Source: Dyella choica (GTDB lineage Bacteria; Pseudomonadota; Gammaproteobacteria; Xanthomonadales; Rhodanobacteraceae). Taken from it: a stretch of DNA of 64,000 nucleotides. Below, one piece after another: positions 45,364-53,718 of the stretch. Under the pieces are notes generated by a model. The model had not been told where the DNA came from. It searched no databases and saw only the letters and a program-made list of their open reading frames with translations. The position numbers and the translations under genes are program-made. Positions within the stretch are counted from its first letter, which is position 1, and the number at the start of each line of letters is the position of its first letter. Location of the stretch: assembly GCF_003977665.1 (NCBI RefSeq), contig NZ_RYYV01000007.1, positions 1-64,000 of the forward strand. Direction: 5' to 3'.

Positions 45364-47115
45364 TCAGAATTTCGTGCTGATTTCGAACTGCACCACGTCC
45401 AGGGTGAACGGCGGGCCGTACACCTGCTTGGCGCCGAAGTAACGTGCCGACAGCCACGTACGCTGCGCAATGCCGTAGTCGGCCGTGAGGATGAAGCCTT
45501 TGGCATTGGTCCCGCCGAGGTGGAAGTTCTGGTCGGTCAGGCCATCGAGCGTGGCATCGGGCTGCAGATACTTGTAGCCCAGCGCGATGTTCCATTCGTT
45601 GAGCGCCATAGGCTGCGGCGTGCCGATGATGCCGCGCAACAGCCAGCCGACCGGGCCGCTCTTGTAGGGGCCGTTGCCGCCTGGCGTGCTGCTGCCCAGG
45701 TAATTGTTCACCGGCACGCCCAGGCCATTGGGATAGCGGTCGAATGCGGCACGCATGTGGTAAGCCATGTTGCGCTCGTATTCGGCCTGCAGCTCGATCG
45801 GCGTTTCGCCCACCTTGAAGTCGACCTTGTTGACCAGGTCGGCGACATGATAGTTGTACGACAGGCCCACGAATTGCGGCTGCGCGTAGTTGGTCGGCGA
45901 GGACGTGCTGGGGACGATGTCGCGCAGCAGGAACACCGTATTACCCCACTGCATGTAGTCGGGCACGGTGTTGTCCGTACTGCAATAGTTGATGCCGGTG
46001 TACAGCGCGCATGGCGCAGAGAGCTGGCCTTGCATGCGATTGAAGAAGTAATAGGCCAGCGCCGCCCGCCACTGCGCATCCTCGGCGAACTTCCAGGTGA
46101 AGCCCAGCTGGGTAGCCCACATCCATTTGTCCCCGGCGCCATACTTCTGGTTGCCGAAGGCCTGGGTAGGTGCGTTGTTGCTGGTGTACTGGATCGGAAT
46201 TGCGCCCGCGGTGACGAAGCCCTTCAGATCGTCGGTGACGGGAAATTCACCATGGCCGATCACACCATCGAAATTGAGTTCGGGCGAAAAGATGAGATCG
46301 GTCTGCAGGAACGGCGTAGGCATGCGGCCGGCGGTGACCGAGTAATACTGGCTCGGCTGCCAGCGCACCCAGGCCTGGTCCAGCCACAGGTTCTTCTTGA
46401 CCAGGCCGCCGCCCAGCGTCTGGGTGGTGGATACCGGATTGTTGTCGTTGCCCGAACCAATGCGCACACCGGCGGTGACGGTATCGCCCAGCTTCACCTT
46501 GATGCCGATATGCGCTTGCATGCGCAGCATGTTCAAACGGTTCTGGGTGGAATTGAGGATCGGCGGCGCCACCCCCTGGGTGATGCTGTTGATGTCGTAC
46601 GGGCCGTTCTGGTTGAGCGCGGCGTAATTGATGAAATCCGGCGAGTTCTTGCGGCTGTAGTACCAGGACTCGTCGCGCACCCGCACGTCGCCGTACCAGC
46701 TGATTCGGTCCAGCCATTCCGGCAAGGCGTCGGGTGCGGCCCAGTGCTCGGACTTGGCTTGCGCGATCACTTCCTGCTTCACCTGCTCGCGAATTTCATT
46801 GCGCACGTTCTGCGGCACGTAGACGGCGCGCACGTCGCCTGGCTGTGCGCCATCCGCAGGGCCGGCAGTGGCGGCGGCTTTTTGCGCCTGCAAGGCTTCG
46901 TCGTCGGCCTGCTTGATCAGGCCATCGGCTTCGCCTTGGGTGATCAGCCCCTTCTTCACCATCAGGCGAATCAGGTTGACGGTAGCGTTGGTTGAGGGTG
47001 CAGCATCCTGCGCGAGCGCCGCAGCAGCTTGCCCGGCCAGCAGCAAACCGATGGCGATGCACAACACGCTCCTGCGAGGGCGCCATACATGATGGTTGGC
47101 GGTTCGAAACTTCAT
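45364..47115 (-). CDS. Putative outer-membrane porin
   Basis: A 583-residue exported protein of the 'putative porin' family. The signal peptide ends near AALAQ; a periplasmic helical segment follows (LIRLMVKKGLITQGEADGLI, and NVRNEIREQVKQEVIAQAKS). The rest is a beta-barrel (SWYGDVRVRDESWYYSRKNS, NMLRMQAHIGIKVKLGDTVT, ending in FEISTKF with terminal phenylalanine). It lies in the TPS operon, 54 bases after tonB, and may give its operon's product a route or anchor. The ATG at 47115 follows GGAGAACG. No plug domain is present. Confidence 0.82.
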   Translation of the reverse strand: MKFRTANHHVWRPRRSVLCIAIGLLLAGQAAAALAQDAAPSTNATVNLIRLMVKKGLITQGEADGLIKQADDEALQAQKAAATAGPADGAQPGDVRAVYVPQNVRNEIREQVKQEVIAQAKSEHWAAPDALPEWLDRISWYGDVRVRDESWYYSRKNSPDFINYAALNQNGPYDINSITQGVAPPILNSTQNRLNMLRMQAHIGIKVKLGDTVTAGVRIGSGNDNNPVSTTQTLGGGLVKKNLWLDQAWVRWQPSQYYSVTAGRMPTPFLQTDLIFSPELNFDGVIGHGEFPVTDDLKGFVTAGAIPIQYTSNNAPTQAFGNQKYGAGDKWMWATQLGFTWKFAEDAQWRAALAYYFFNRMQGQLSAPCALYTGINYCSTDNTVPDYMQWGNTVFLLRDIVPSTSSPTNYAQPQFVGLSYNYHVADLVNKVDFKVGETPIELQAEYERNMAYHMRAAFDRYPNGLGVPVNNYLGSSTPGGNGPYKSGPVGWLLRGIIGTPQPMALNEWNIALGYKYLQPDATLDGLTDQNFHLGGTNAKGFILTADYGIAQRTWLSARYFGAKQVYGPPFTLDVVQFEISTKF

Positions 47116-47169
47116 CACGTTCTCCAAATACGGTGGCATTGCTTATCTGGCGATACAAAAGTCGGTCGA

Positions 47170-47844
47170 TCAGCCGGGCCGGTAACCACGCATGGCCACG
47201 CGCACCGGCATGCTCAGGCTGGGCGGCGGCGGCGTATCGATGCGCACGCCGCGCAGCACCTCGAGCAGGGCGCCGTCGGTCTTCTCGACGCCACTGGGCT
47301 TGATCAGTTGCACACGCGTCACGCCGCCATCGGGCGATAGCCACAGGTTCACGCGCACCTCGAACACCAGACGGCGCGTGCGGTCGTCGCGCTGGACGGC
47401 TTGCTGCAGGGCATAACTGAGGTATTGCTCGTAGGAGGAGCCACCCACGCCGCTGCCGCCGCCGCTGCCCACCATGCCGCCACCTTCTCCGGCGCCGATG
47501 TTGAAGGCGTCGTTACCGGCCTGGGCCGGGCCGTTGATGGTGATCTGCTTGGCGACGTCGGGTGCCTTGGGCGCCTGCACCGGCTTCAAGGGTTCAGCCG
47601 GCTTGGGCAGCTCCTGATTGGTTTCCTCCACCTTCTTCGGTTCCGGCGGCTTTTCCTTGGGCGGTGGCGGCGGTGGCGGCAATGGTGTGATGGTGGCGAT
47701 GCGCGGCGCCGAGCGGCGCACGCCCACTTCGTGGCCCGCGAGCATCCACACCAGCCATGCCGCGGCAAGCAGCAGCACGATGGCGATGATGCGTGCGCGC
47801 CATCGCTGCCATCCTGTCCGCTGTGAGTAACCGGGCTCGAACAT
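47170..47844 (-). CDS. TonB-like energy transducer
   Basis: A 224-residue inner-membrane protein with one N-terminal helix (ARIIAIVLLLAAAWLVWML), a proline-rich periplasmic spacer (LPPPPPPPKEKPPEPKK), a Gly-rich linker and a TonB C-terminal domain (YEQYLSYALQQAVQRDDRTR, VRVNLWLSPDGGVTRVQLIK, VRIDTPPPPSLSMPV). It forms a unit with exbD and the exbB fusion, each spaced by 10 bases, so the TPS locus carries its own proton-driven energising complex. Its client may be the STN protein at 52340 or a receptor elsewhere. Confidence 0.87.
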   Translation of the reverse strand: MFEPGYSQRTGWQRWRARIIAIVLLLAAAWLVWMLAGHEVGVRRSAPRIATITPLPPPPPPPKEKPPEPKKVEETNQELPKPAEPLKPVQAPKAPDVAKQITINGPAQAGNDAFNIGAGEGGGMVGSGGGSGVGGSSYEQYLSYALQQAVQRDDRTRRLVFEVRVNLWLSPDGGVTRVQLIKPSGVEKTDGALLEVLRGVRIDTPPPPSLSMPVRVAMRGYRPG

Positions 47845-47854
47845 CGCTAAGCTC

Positions 47855-48259
47855 TCAGGTGGATTGCCTGCCGGTCACCAGACCGACCTGGGAAAGTTCG
47901 AGACGGCGCAGCAGGTCGAGCACATCGACCACTTTCTGGTACGGCACGTTGGAATCGCCCTTGACGATCACCGGGAATTCCGGCGTGAGCGCTTTCTGTT
48001 CGCGCAAACGCTGCTCCAGCTCGCCCATGCTCACCGGAAACGCATCCAGAAAGACTTGCCCGCTGTCCGAAACCGTGATCGCCTTGGTTTGCGGCCTGGC
48101 CAGGCTCACCGAGGCGCTGGCCTTGGGCAGGTTCACCTTGATCCCCTGCACGGCTGCGGTAGTCATGATGATGAAGATCACCAGCAGCACATACGCCAGG
48201 TCCAACATCGGCGTGATGTTGATGTCGTCGTAGGGCTTGTCTTCGTCTTGGACTTGCAT
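47855..48259 (-). CDS. exbD: ExbD/TolR biopolymer transport protein
   Basis: A 134-residue inner-membrane protein with a single N-terminal helix and a periplasmic domain. The family motif INITPMLDLAYVLLVIFIIM holds the proton-relay aspartate (D20 in PMLDLAYV). The periplasmic part includes VIVKGDSNVPYQKVVDVLDL. It forms the motor complex with the ExbB fusion and TonB on either side. Confidence 0.93.
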   Translation of the reverse strand: MQVQDEDKPYDDINITPMLDLAYVLLVIFIIMTTAAVQGIKVNLPKASASVSLARPQTKAITVSDSGQVFLDAFPVSMGELEQRLREQKALTPEFPVIVKGDSNVPYQKVVDVLDLLRRLELSQVGLVTGRQST

Positions 48260-48269
48260 GACCGCCTCC

Positions 48270-50084
48270 TCAGCCTTCCACTGTGGAGAGGTCGACGGCG
48301 CGATGCAGCTCGGCCAGGCGGGTCACGAATTCGTCGACGAACACCTGCATGTTCGCGGTGACCGCCTTGTTGCGTGTCAACAAGTAGTTGTAGCCGAACA
48401 GGGCGGGAATCGCGACGGCCAATCCAGCCACCGTCGCGAGCAGGGCCGCGGAGATACCCGGCGCAATCGCATTGATGTTCACGTCGCCCGCGGCGGCGAT
48501 CGCTGCGAAAGTGATCATCACGCCGACTACCGTGCCGAGCAGGCCAAGGAACGGACCGCCCGAAATCGCAATGGTCAGCATCACCATCGAGCGCGACAGC
48601 GCCTGGTTCTCGCGCACCAGAGTGGAGTCCATCACCGCGCGGATCGCCTCGATGGATTCGGAGGCGATCACCAGTCGGCCATCTTCATCGCGGCGGCGCC
48701 ATACTTCTTTCGCTCCAATTTCGTAGAGGCGATACAACGACGAGCCAGCCAGCTCGCCCTTCACCGCCGGCGAGACATGGTTGCCGGCAAGGCCCAGCAG
48801 GTTGCCGCCAAGTTCGCGGTAGCGGTGCAGAAAACGTTCATTCGCGTTCGTCACCCGCGACACGTAGTTGCCGCGCTGCCACATCACCAGCCAGGAGATG
48901 ATCGCCATGATCAACAACACCGCGATCACCACCCAAGCATCCACCGTCACCGACCTGACGATGATGCCGAAGTAGCCGAAGCCGAAGCCCGACTTCTTCT
49001 CGTCCTCGCCGTAGCCGATCAGCTTGGATTGAGCACCTTGGGTAAGCACATCGGCCGCAATCATCGCTGCCGGCCGTGCGATGCGGGACAGGCGCAACTC
49101 GTCCATCTGCCCTACGAAGGCGGCAAATGGCACCGGTGCATTGGCCGTACCCGCAACGTCGCCACCCACCGCTGCACTGCCGCTCAGGGCGGGAAGGGCG
49201 GCGGCGAGGTTGGCGGATGGCTGCCCATTCACGTACAACGTGATCTGGCCATTGCCGGCGGCGATCGCCAGATGCGTCCACTGGCCCGCTTTCAACGCTG
49301 CCGAGCCGTTGGCGCGTTGCGGGGCGTTGCCGCCATCCACTTCGACGAAGGGGGCGCCGTTGTCGATACCTATCAGCAGCGCCTTGTTGTCCTGGCGATG
49401 AGCGTAGATCAGCGTCGCCGTCGTGGGCAGGACATCCAGCTTGATCCAGGTGCTGAGAGTGAAGCTACCGCCATCCTTGATTTCGAGCGAGGAACTGGTC
49501 GGCAGCGTCACCACCGTCGTGCCGTCGAAGCGCGCCGCGTTGCCTGCGATGCCTCCATCCGCTGTGCGCAACGCACCGCTCGCCGCATTGTTGCCGTAAG
49601 CGGTGGCATCCTTCGGCGGCTGCCCCGTCGACTCGTCGAAGTGATACACCAAGGTGTAGTCCGCATCGAACGTGGCGGCGCCGTTGCTGAACACTGGAGC
49701 TTTGCTGTCGCCGTAATACATCCAGATGGTCTGCTGGCCGTTGGCCGGCAGATCCGTGGCGTCGAGCCAGATCTGCGCCACGCCCATCACCGGATCGAAG
49801 TTTTCGATCTGGTAGTTCAGCGGCGTCTTGCCGTCTGCACCGACGAAGCGCAGATCGGAGCCGTTCTTGGCCACGCCGTCGAACTGGAAGTTGCCCGGAT
49901 GCAGGCGGATCAGCAGCGGCATGCGCCCGACCGGCTGCGTGATGTTGCCGCCGCTGGGGCTGGTGTCCAGCGTGATGGGTTTACGGTACGACCAATCGTC
50001 GTTCCACCAGGAAGCCTCGCCGGCCAGGCCCGGTTTCGGGGCCAGCAGCAGGCACAGCGTGCACAGAAGGATGAAATACCGCAT
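48270..50084 (-). CDS. DUF2341-LamG-ExbB fusion (MotA/TolQ/ExbB proton channel)
   Basis: A 604-residue membrane protein combining exported and channel domains. A signal peptide (ending near GLAGE) is followed by a DUF2341 domain (SWWNDDWSYRKPITLDTSPS), then a concanavalin-like LamG domain (LEIKDGGSFTLSTWIKLDVL, GQWTHLAIAAGNGQITLYVN). A transmembrane helix near residue 385 leads into an ExbB/TolQ/MotA channel (LTIAISGGPFLGLLGTVVGV, GISAALLATVAGLAVAIPAL). Ordinary ExbB proteins have no such ectodomain. The LamG part could bind glycans or the exoprotein, coupling energy to TPS. Fusions of this type are known at FHA-like loci, but their function is untested as far as I know. Confidence 0.88.
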   Translation of the reverse strand: MRYFILLCTLCLLLAPKPGLAGEASWWNDDWSYRKPITLDTSPSGGNITQPVGRMPLLIRLHPGNFQFDGVAKNGSDLRFVGADGKTPLNYQIENFDPVMGVAQIWLDATDLPANGQQTIWMYYGDSKAPVFSNGAATFDADYTLVYHFDESTGQPPKDATAYGNNAASGALRTADGGIAGNAARFDGTTVVTLPTSSSLEIKDGGSFTLSTWIKLDVLPTTATLIYAHRQDNKALLIGIDNGAPFVEVDGGNAPQRANGSAALKAGQWTHLAIAAGNGQITLYVNGQPSANLAAALPALSGSAAVGGDVAGTANAPVPFAAFVGQMDELRLSRIARPAAMIAADVLTQGAQSKLIGYGEDEKKSGFGFGYFGIIVRSVTVDAWVVIAVLLIMAIISWLVMWQRGNYVSRVTNANERFLHRYRELGGNLLGLAGNHVSPAVKGELAGSSLYRLYEIGAKEVWRRRDEDGRLVIASESIEAIRAVMDSTLVRENQALSRSMVMLTIAISGGPFLGLLGTVVGVMITFAAIAAAGDVNINAIAPGISAALLATVAGLAVAIPALFGYNYLLTRNKAVTANMQVFVDEFVTRLAELHRAVDLSTVEG

Positions 50085-50110
50085 GGTCGTTTAGCCTCTA
50101 TCCAAAGTGA

Positions 50111-51730
50111 TTACAGTCCCGCCTTCACGCTGAAAAGCAGATGCCCGTCGTGCGCCCTGGTCTGCACGCCGCCACGCAGCGGATAGGCGTATTCGAGATC
50201 GCCGTTCACGGCATGAAAAAGAGTGAATGAAGTGCCTACGCCGGTACTGAGCAGGGTGAATCGCCCGCGCTGATCAGGCAGCGGATCGATCAGCATCAGG
50301 CGTGCGCTATCAACGAAGACATGGAAGCGCCAGTCGTCCGCGAACGATCCCAGCCATGCATGGATCGATGGCGTGCGCAGCTCCACCGAAGCGATCGCGC
50401 CGTTGTCAGCGGTTTCTTCCGCCGACAGGTAGCCGCGCACGCTGCTCATGCCGCCGGCCGCGAACTGCTCGCTGGAAATCAGCGGCTGATTGCTGGCCTG
50501 CGCACTGGCGCGCGTGGCAAGGGCGAAGTCGCCGGCAAAGCTGCGCGCGTAATTGAGGTCCAGGTGCAGGTCGGCGAAATTGTCGCGCGCGTTGTAGCGC
50601 TGGTTGTCGAACGCCTGGTTGCTGCTGCCAACGCCGCGCCAACCGAAGTTACCAGTGAGCGTAAAGCCGAGGGTGGATTTCTCTTCGGTGCGCTGGCCGG
50701 TGTAGGACGCCGAAAGGGGGTAATACGTGAGGGGCGCCTGCAGCGTCTGCCCACCCAGCCGAATGTTCTGCTCGAAGTGCTTGCGGCTGATGCCGAACGA
50801 GACTAGCTGCGTGTAATCGCCGCCCAACAGGGGCAACTGCTTGGTTGCCTGAAGGCTTACCGCGTTGCCCTTGCCCAGCACGGTGGTGCCGCCCAGCGTG
50901 TTGGCATTGCTGTTGGACTTGTACGCCGAACCGAGCAGGCTCCATTCCGTGTTCAGGGGTGCCAGGTACGACAGCGCATAAACTTCGGTGGCGTGCCGGT
51001 CCTGCGGTGCAACGATATAGGTGGCCGAAACGGTATGCCCCAACTGCCACAGGTTATCGTAGCGGACGGAGGCGATGGTACGCAGATCCGGCGTATAGGC
51101 ACTGTGGTCGTTGTTGACCTCCACACTGCCGTGCAGCGGATAGGTATCGTCCACCTTGAGCGTGACATCCATGGTTTGCGGCATGCTGCCGGGGCTCAAT
51201 AACGGCACGATTTGCCTTCCCGGCTGTCGGTTGAGATCGGTCAGTTCCTTCTGCACCTGATTGAAATTGGGTACGGAGCCTTGCGCCAGCGAGGGCACGG
51301 CATCGCGGATCTGCTGCGGCGAGTGATACTTGGCGCCTTCCACACGCAGACGGCCGATGCTGTTTTCCATCACCTGCAGCAGGATCACGCCGTGCTTCAC
51401 CTGCTGCGGCGGAATCTCCACCACCACCGACTGGTAGCCCTTGGACTGATACAGCTTCTGCAGCGCATCGCGCGCAGCATGCACGTCGTTCATGCCGCGT
51501 CCGGGCCCCAGATAGGGCTCCATCGAGTTTTCGACATCGGCGGCTTGCAGCAGGGTGTTGCCGCGTACCAGATACTCATTGATCTGGAAGCTGGCCGGCG
51601 CGGACAATGCGGACGGCGCCGTTTGGTCTTGCGTTTGCGCCGCAAGCGGAAACGCTAGTACCGCACTGATCAGCGCCGCCAGCGGACGCGCAAGACGCAC
51701 CGATGGGCTCGCTCCATGCCGCATGCTCAT
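50111..51730 (-). CDS. TpsB outer-membrane transporter (ShlB/FhaC/HecB family)
   Basis: A 539-residue outer-membrane protein that would translocate the TpsA exoprotein. The signal peptide ends near PLAAQ; two POTRA domains follow (FQINEYLVRGNTLLQAADVE, SIGRLRVEGAKYHSPQQI) with the linker NFNQVQKELTDLNRQPGRQI. The C-terminal 16-stranded barrel has the conserved GGMSSVRGY loop (VRGY motif) that lines the pore. It opens the operon tpsB-exbB-exbD-tonB-porin, 26 bases ahead of the exbB fusion. The nearest tpsA is the giant gene at 30775. Confidence 0.93.
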   Translation of the reverse strand: MSMRHGASPSVRLARPLAALISAVLAFPLAAQTQDQTAPSALSAPASFQINEYLVRGNTLLQAADVENSMEPYLGPGRGMNDVHAARDALQKLYQSKGYQSVVVEIPPQQVKHGVILLQVMENSIGRLRVEGAKYHSPQQIRDAVPSLAQGSVPNFNQVQKELTDLNRQPGRQIVPLLSPGSMPQTMDVTLKVDDTYPLHGSVEVNNDHSAYTPDLRTIASVRYDNLWQLGHTVSATYIVAPQDRHATEVYALSYLAPLNTEWSLLGSAYKSNSNANTLGGTTVLGKGNAVSLQATKQLPLLGGDYTQLVSFGISRKHFEQNIRLGGQTLQAPLTYYPLSASYTGQRTEEKSTLGFTLTGNFGWRGVGSSNQAFDNQRYNARDNFADLHLDLNYARSFAGDFALATRASAQASNQPLISSEQFAAGGMSSVRGYLSAEETADNGAIASVELRTPSIHAWLGSFADDWRFHVFVDSARLMLIDPLPDQRGRFTLLSTGVGTSFTLFHAVNGDLEYAYPLRGGVQTRAHDGHLLFSVKAGL

Positions 51731-52046
51731 TCGCCGCCTCGTGCTTGCGCCGGCCGATCGGCGCCCATCCGTCGATGGCGCGAAGCTACTGCACCGCCGA
51801 TAACCGAATCACGACAGCCGCGTGTCGACTCTACAACACGGCCCCCTGCTCCCCAACCACATCCCTGTGGCGCTTGCAATCCCTGCAACCGATGTCTGTT
51901 GTTCCTGCTCACGCAATGCGCATCCCGATCGCGACGGCGTTTGGCCGTCCATTTGCAAGAGTCGAAAAGCCCCGCACGCGAACGCCGAGCGCTGCGCGTG
52001 ACCCAAAGACGGCGTCCTTAGCTTGTCCACGACATCCCTGCTCGGA

Positions 52047-52096
52047 TAGACCGGCTGCTCGGTTCCGGACTGAACCGTGTCACGAAAAATTCATGG
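52047..52096 (-). promoter_or_regulatory. Putative promoter element of the tpsB operon (paired with 43465-43514)
   Basis: On the minus strand, block 1 (52096-52068) has CCATGAATTTTTCG and then TGACACGGTTCAGTC; block 2, CGGTCTA, is 14 bases farther (52053-52047). It matches the tpsA element at 26 of 29 bases in block 1 and at all seven of block 2. It lies 317 bases before the tpsB start. The shared form suggests one sigma/activator pair controls both transcripts. Confidence 0.6.
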
Positions 52097-52134
52097 ATCG
52101 GGCGTAGACAGGGGTTTTCGACATGCAGGTGTCA

Positions 52135-52148
52135 TGTGTCCGGACACA
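52135..52148. promoter_or_regulatory. Perfect 14-bp palindrome
   Basis: TGTGTCCGGACACA is fully self-complementary and lies in the divergent region between the tpsB operon and the STN-sigma-FecR genes. It could be an operator for either transcript. Confidence 0.5.
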
Positions 52149-52192
52149 CGACATCGCGCGATTCACTGTCACATTGCGGGCATAGCCTTTAA

Positions 52193-52333
52193 CAGGCTGT
52201 TGAGAAACAGTCTGATGGAGCAGGCCACGGATGGTCTGCCGCGAATCAAGCACGGCAAGTGCTTGATTCGCGGCAGCAAGTTCGGACATGCGCCGAACTT
52301 GCTGCGTTGAGAAAGTGCAGGAAGCACTTTCTC
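52193..52333 (+). repeat. Array of consecutive perfect hairpins
   Basis: Hairpins follow each other with almost no gap. One is caggctgtt/aacagtctg (52193-52213). A 16-bp perfect stem joins tgccgcgaatcaagca (52237-52252) to its complement at 52260-52275. An 11-bp stem agcaagttcgg/ccgaacttgct spans 52275-52303, and a 10-bp stem gagaaagtgc/gcactttctc spans 52309-52333. They end at the proposed start of the STN protein and may form a structured 5' leader or a MITE-like element. Confidence 0.8.
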
Positions 52334-52339
52334 GACATC

Positions 52340-53158
52340 GTGTTGGAACTTGTCCAAGGAGGCCATACAACGTGTGTCGCTTTCGTATCAAAGGGTCTTG
52401 AGTACTTCGTCGTTCGACGGTTTGCCGATGTGGTTTTGTGTTTGACGCTGTGTTTGGCATCTCCTGCGGAAGCGGTTTCCACCCTGTATCAAGCGAATAT
52501 CCAGACGAATTCGCTTGGGGAGCCACGGACCGGCGCCCCCCAGGCCGACGACATCATCGCGTTCGACATGCCACCGCAGTCGCTGCTGACGGCGTTGCGA
52601 ACCTATAGCGAACTCACTGGGCAGGCAGTGCTCGTGGATAACGCGTTGGCGGCGGGACGGCACTCTCCCGGCATTCACGGGAGCTACGGCAAGACCGAGG
52701 CATTACAAAAGCTGCTTGCGGGGACCGGGCTGGTCGCGAGTTTCTCCAGCGACCAGGCGTTCACGTTGAAGCTTTCGGAGGTGGACGTAGCCGTTGACGG
52801 AACGGCGCGCAAAGGAGCTCAGAGCCTTGGAATGGAGGAAAACCAAGCCGTGATCGAACACTACGCCGGAAAAATCCAACGACCGATCGAGGTGGCGCTA
52901 TGCCAATCCGAAGAGACGCGACCTGGTACGTATCGGCTCGCCTTGCAGATATGGATCGCGGCATCGGGCCGGATCGAGAAAGCCAGGCTGCTAAGCCCCG
53001 TCGGCAGCCAGCGTGATGACGAAGTGCGGAAAGCTTTGAACGCTCTTGAGCTAGAACCGCCGCCGTCCGGTATGCCACAGCCGATCACGCTGCTGTTGCT
53101 GCCTGGTCGAGCTGACCGGGCTTGGGCCTGTGCCCCAGCCCTGCCCTACGTGCATTGA
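52340..53158 (+). CDS. VreA-like signalling protein: STN domain plus TonB-C domain, no barrel
   Basis: A ~272-residue exported protein. After a signal-like segment (FADVVLCLTLCLASPAEA) comes an STN domain (about residues 70-142: IIAFDMPPQSLLTALRTYSE, ALQKLLAGTGLVASFSSDQA), the part of FecA-type receptors that touches the FecR anti-sigma factor. In place of a beta-barrel, the C-terminus is a TonB-like domain (YRLALQIWIAASGRIEKARL, VRKALNALELEPPP). This unusual layout matches P. aeruginosa VreA. It heads a tight operon: the sigma gene starts 10 bases after it. The start is uncertain; GTG at 52340 is given, GTG at 52430 is an alternative, and neither has a strong ribosome site. Confidence 0.78.
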   Translation: MLELVQGGHTTCVAFVSKGLEYFVVRRFADVVLCLTLCLASPAEAVSTLYQANIQTNSLGEPRTGAPQADDIIAFDMPPQSLLTALRTYSELTGQAVLVDNALAAGRHSPGIHGSYGKTEALQKLLAGTGLVASFSSDQAFTLKLSEVDVAVDGTARKGAQSLGMEENQAVIEHYAGKIQRPIEVALCQSEETRPGTYRLALQIWIAASGRIEKARLLSPVGSQRDDEVRKALNALELEPPPSGMPQPITLLLLPGRADRAWACAPALPYVH

Positions 53159-53168
53159 GATGTAAGCG

Positions 53169-53714
53169 ATGGAAACCACGCCATTGCCGTTGCTGCGCCT
53201 GTTCATGGAACGCCGTCAGGAGTTGCGGCGGCGCCTGAAACATCGCCTGGGTTCGGACGAGCTGGCCAACGACGCCTTGCAGGAAACCTACCTGCGCATC
53301 GAGCGTATGGGCGACAGCTCGTGCATATCGAGCAATCCGGCCGGTTACCTGTTCCGCATGGCGATCAACGCCGCATCGGACCAGCGTCATGCCGAGGCGC
53401 GCTACCTCACCGGCAGCGAGGTCGAAGATCTGCTGAACGTCGGGACGGATACGCTGGACCCGGCCCGGGTGGTGCATGCCGAGCAGGAGGTGCAAGCGCT
53501 GGGCCAGGCCTTGGCCGAACTGAGCGGACGGCAGCGCGCCATCCTGATCGCGGCCCGGGTCGAGGACGTGGCCCAGGAGGAGATCGCCCGCCGGTTCGGG
53601 ATTTCCGTACGCATGGTGGGCAAGGAACTGAAGAAGGCGCTTGAACATTGCGGCAGGCGTCTCGATCGCAAGGTCGTGCAGCGGTTCGGTCCGGGCGCCG
53701 GAAAAGAGTCTTAG
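53169..53714 (+). CDS. FecI-type ECF sigma factor 1 (VreI-like position)
   Basis: A 181-residue sigma-70 family factor. Region 2 spans about residues 15-80 (RLGSDELANDALQETYLRIE, PAGYLFRMAINAASDQR) and region 4 about 110-165 (ELSGRQRAILIAARVEDVAQ, IARRFGISVRMVGKELKKAL). It lies between the STN protein and a FecR anti-sigma gene (4-base gap), so it should be released when the STN protein senses its signal. The minus-strand TPS promoter pair is its most likely target. Confidence 0.92.
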   Translation: METTPLPLLRLFMERRQELRRRLKHRLGSDELANDALQETYLRIERMGDSSCISSNPAGYLFRMAINAASDQRHAEARYLTGSEVEDLLNVGTDTLDPARVVHAEQEVQALGQALAELSGRQRAILIAARVEDVAQEEIARRFGISVRMVGKELKKALEHCGRRLDRKVVQRFGPGAGKES

Positions 53715-53718
53715 GGGT

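Noticed and set aside
45244-46995. 583-codon plus-strand frame opposite the porin
   Set aside because: Same reasoning: the porin has a signal peptide, barrel and ribosome site, and this frame has none.
48237-50186. 649-codon plus-strand frame opposite the ExbB fusion
   Set aside because: Arg/His/Gln-rich antisense reading with no domain; the minus-strand ExbB fusion has full domain support.
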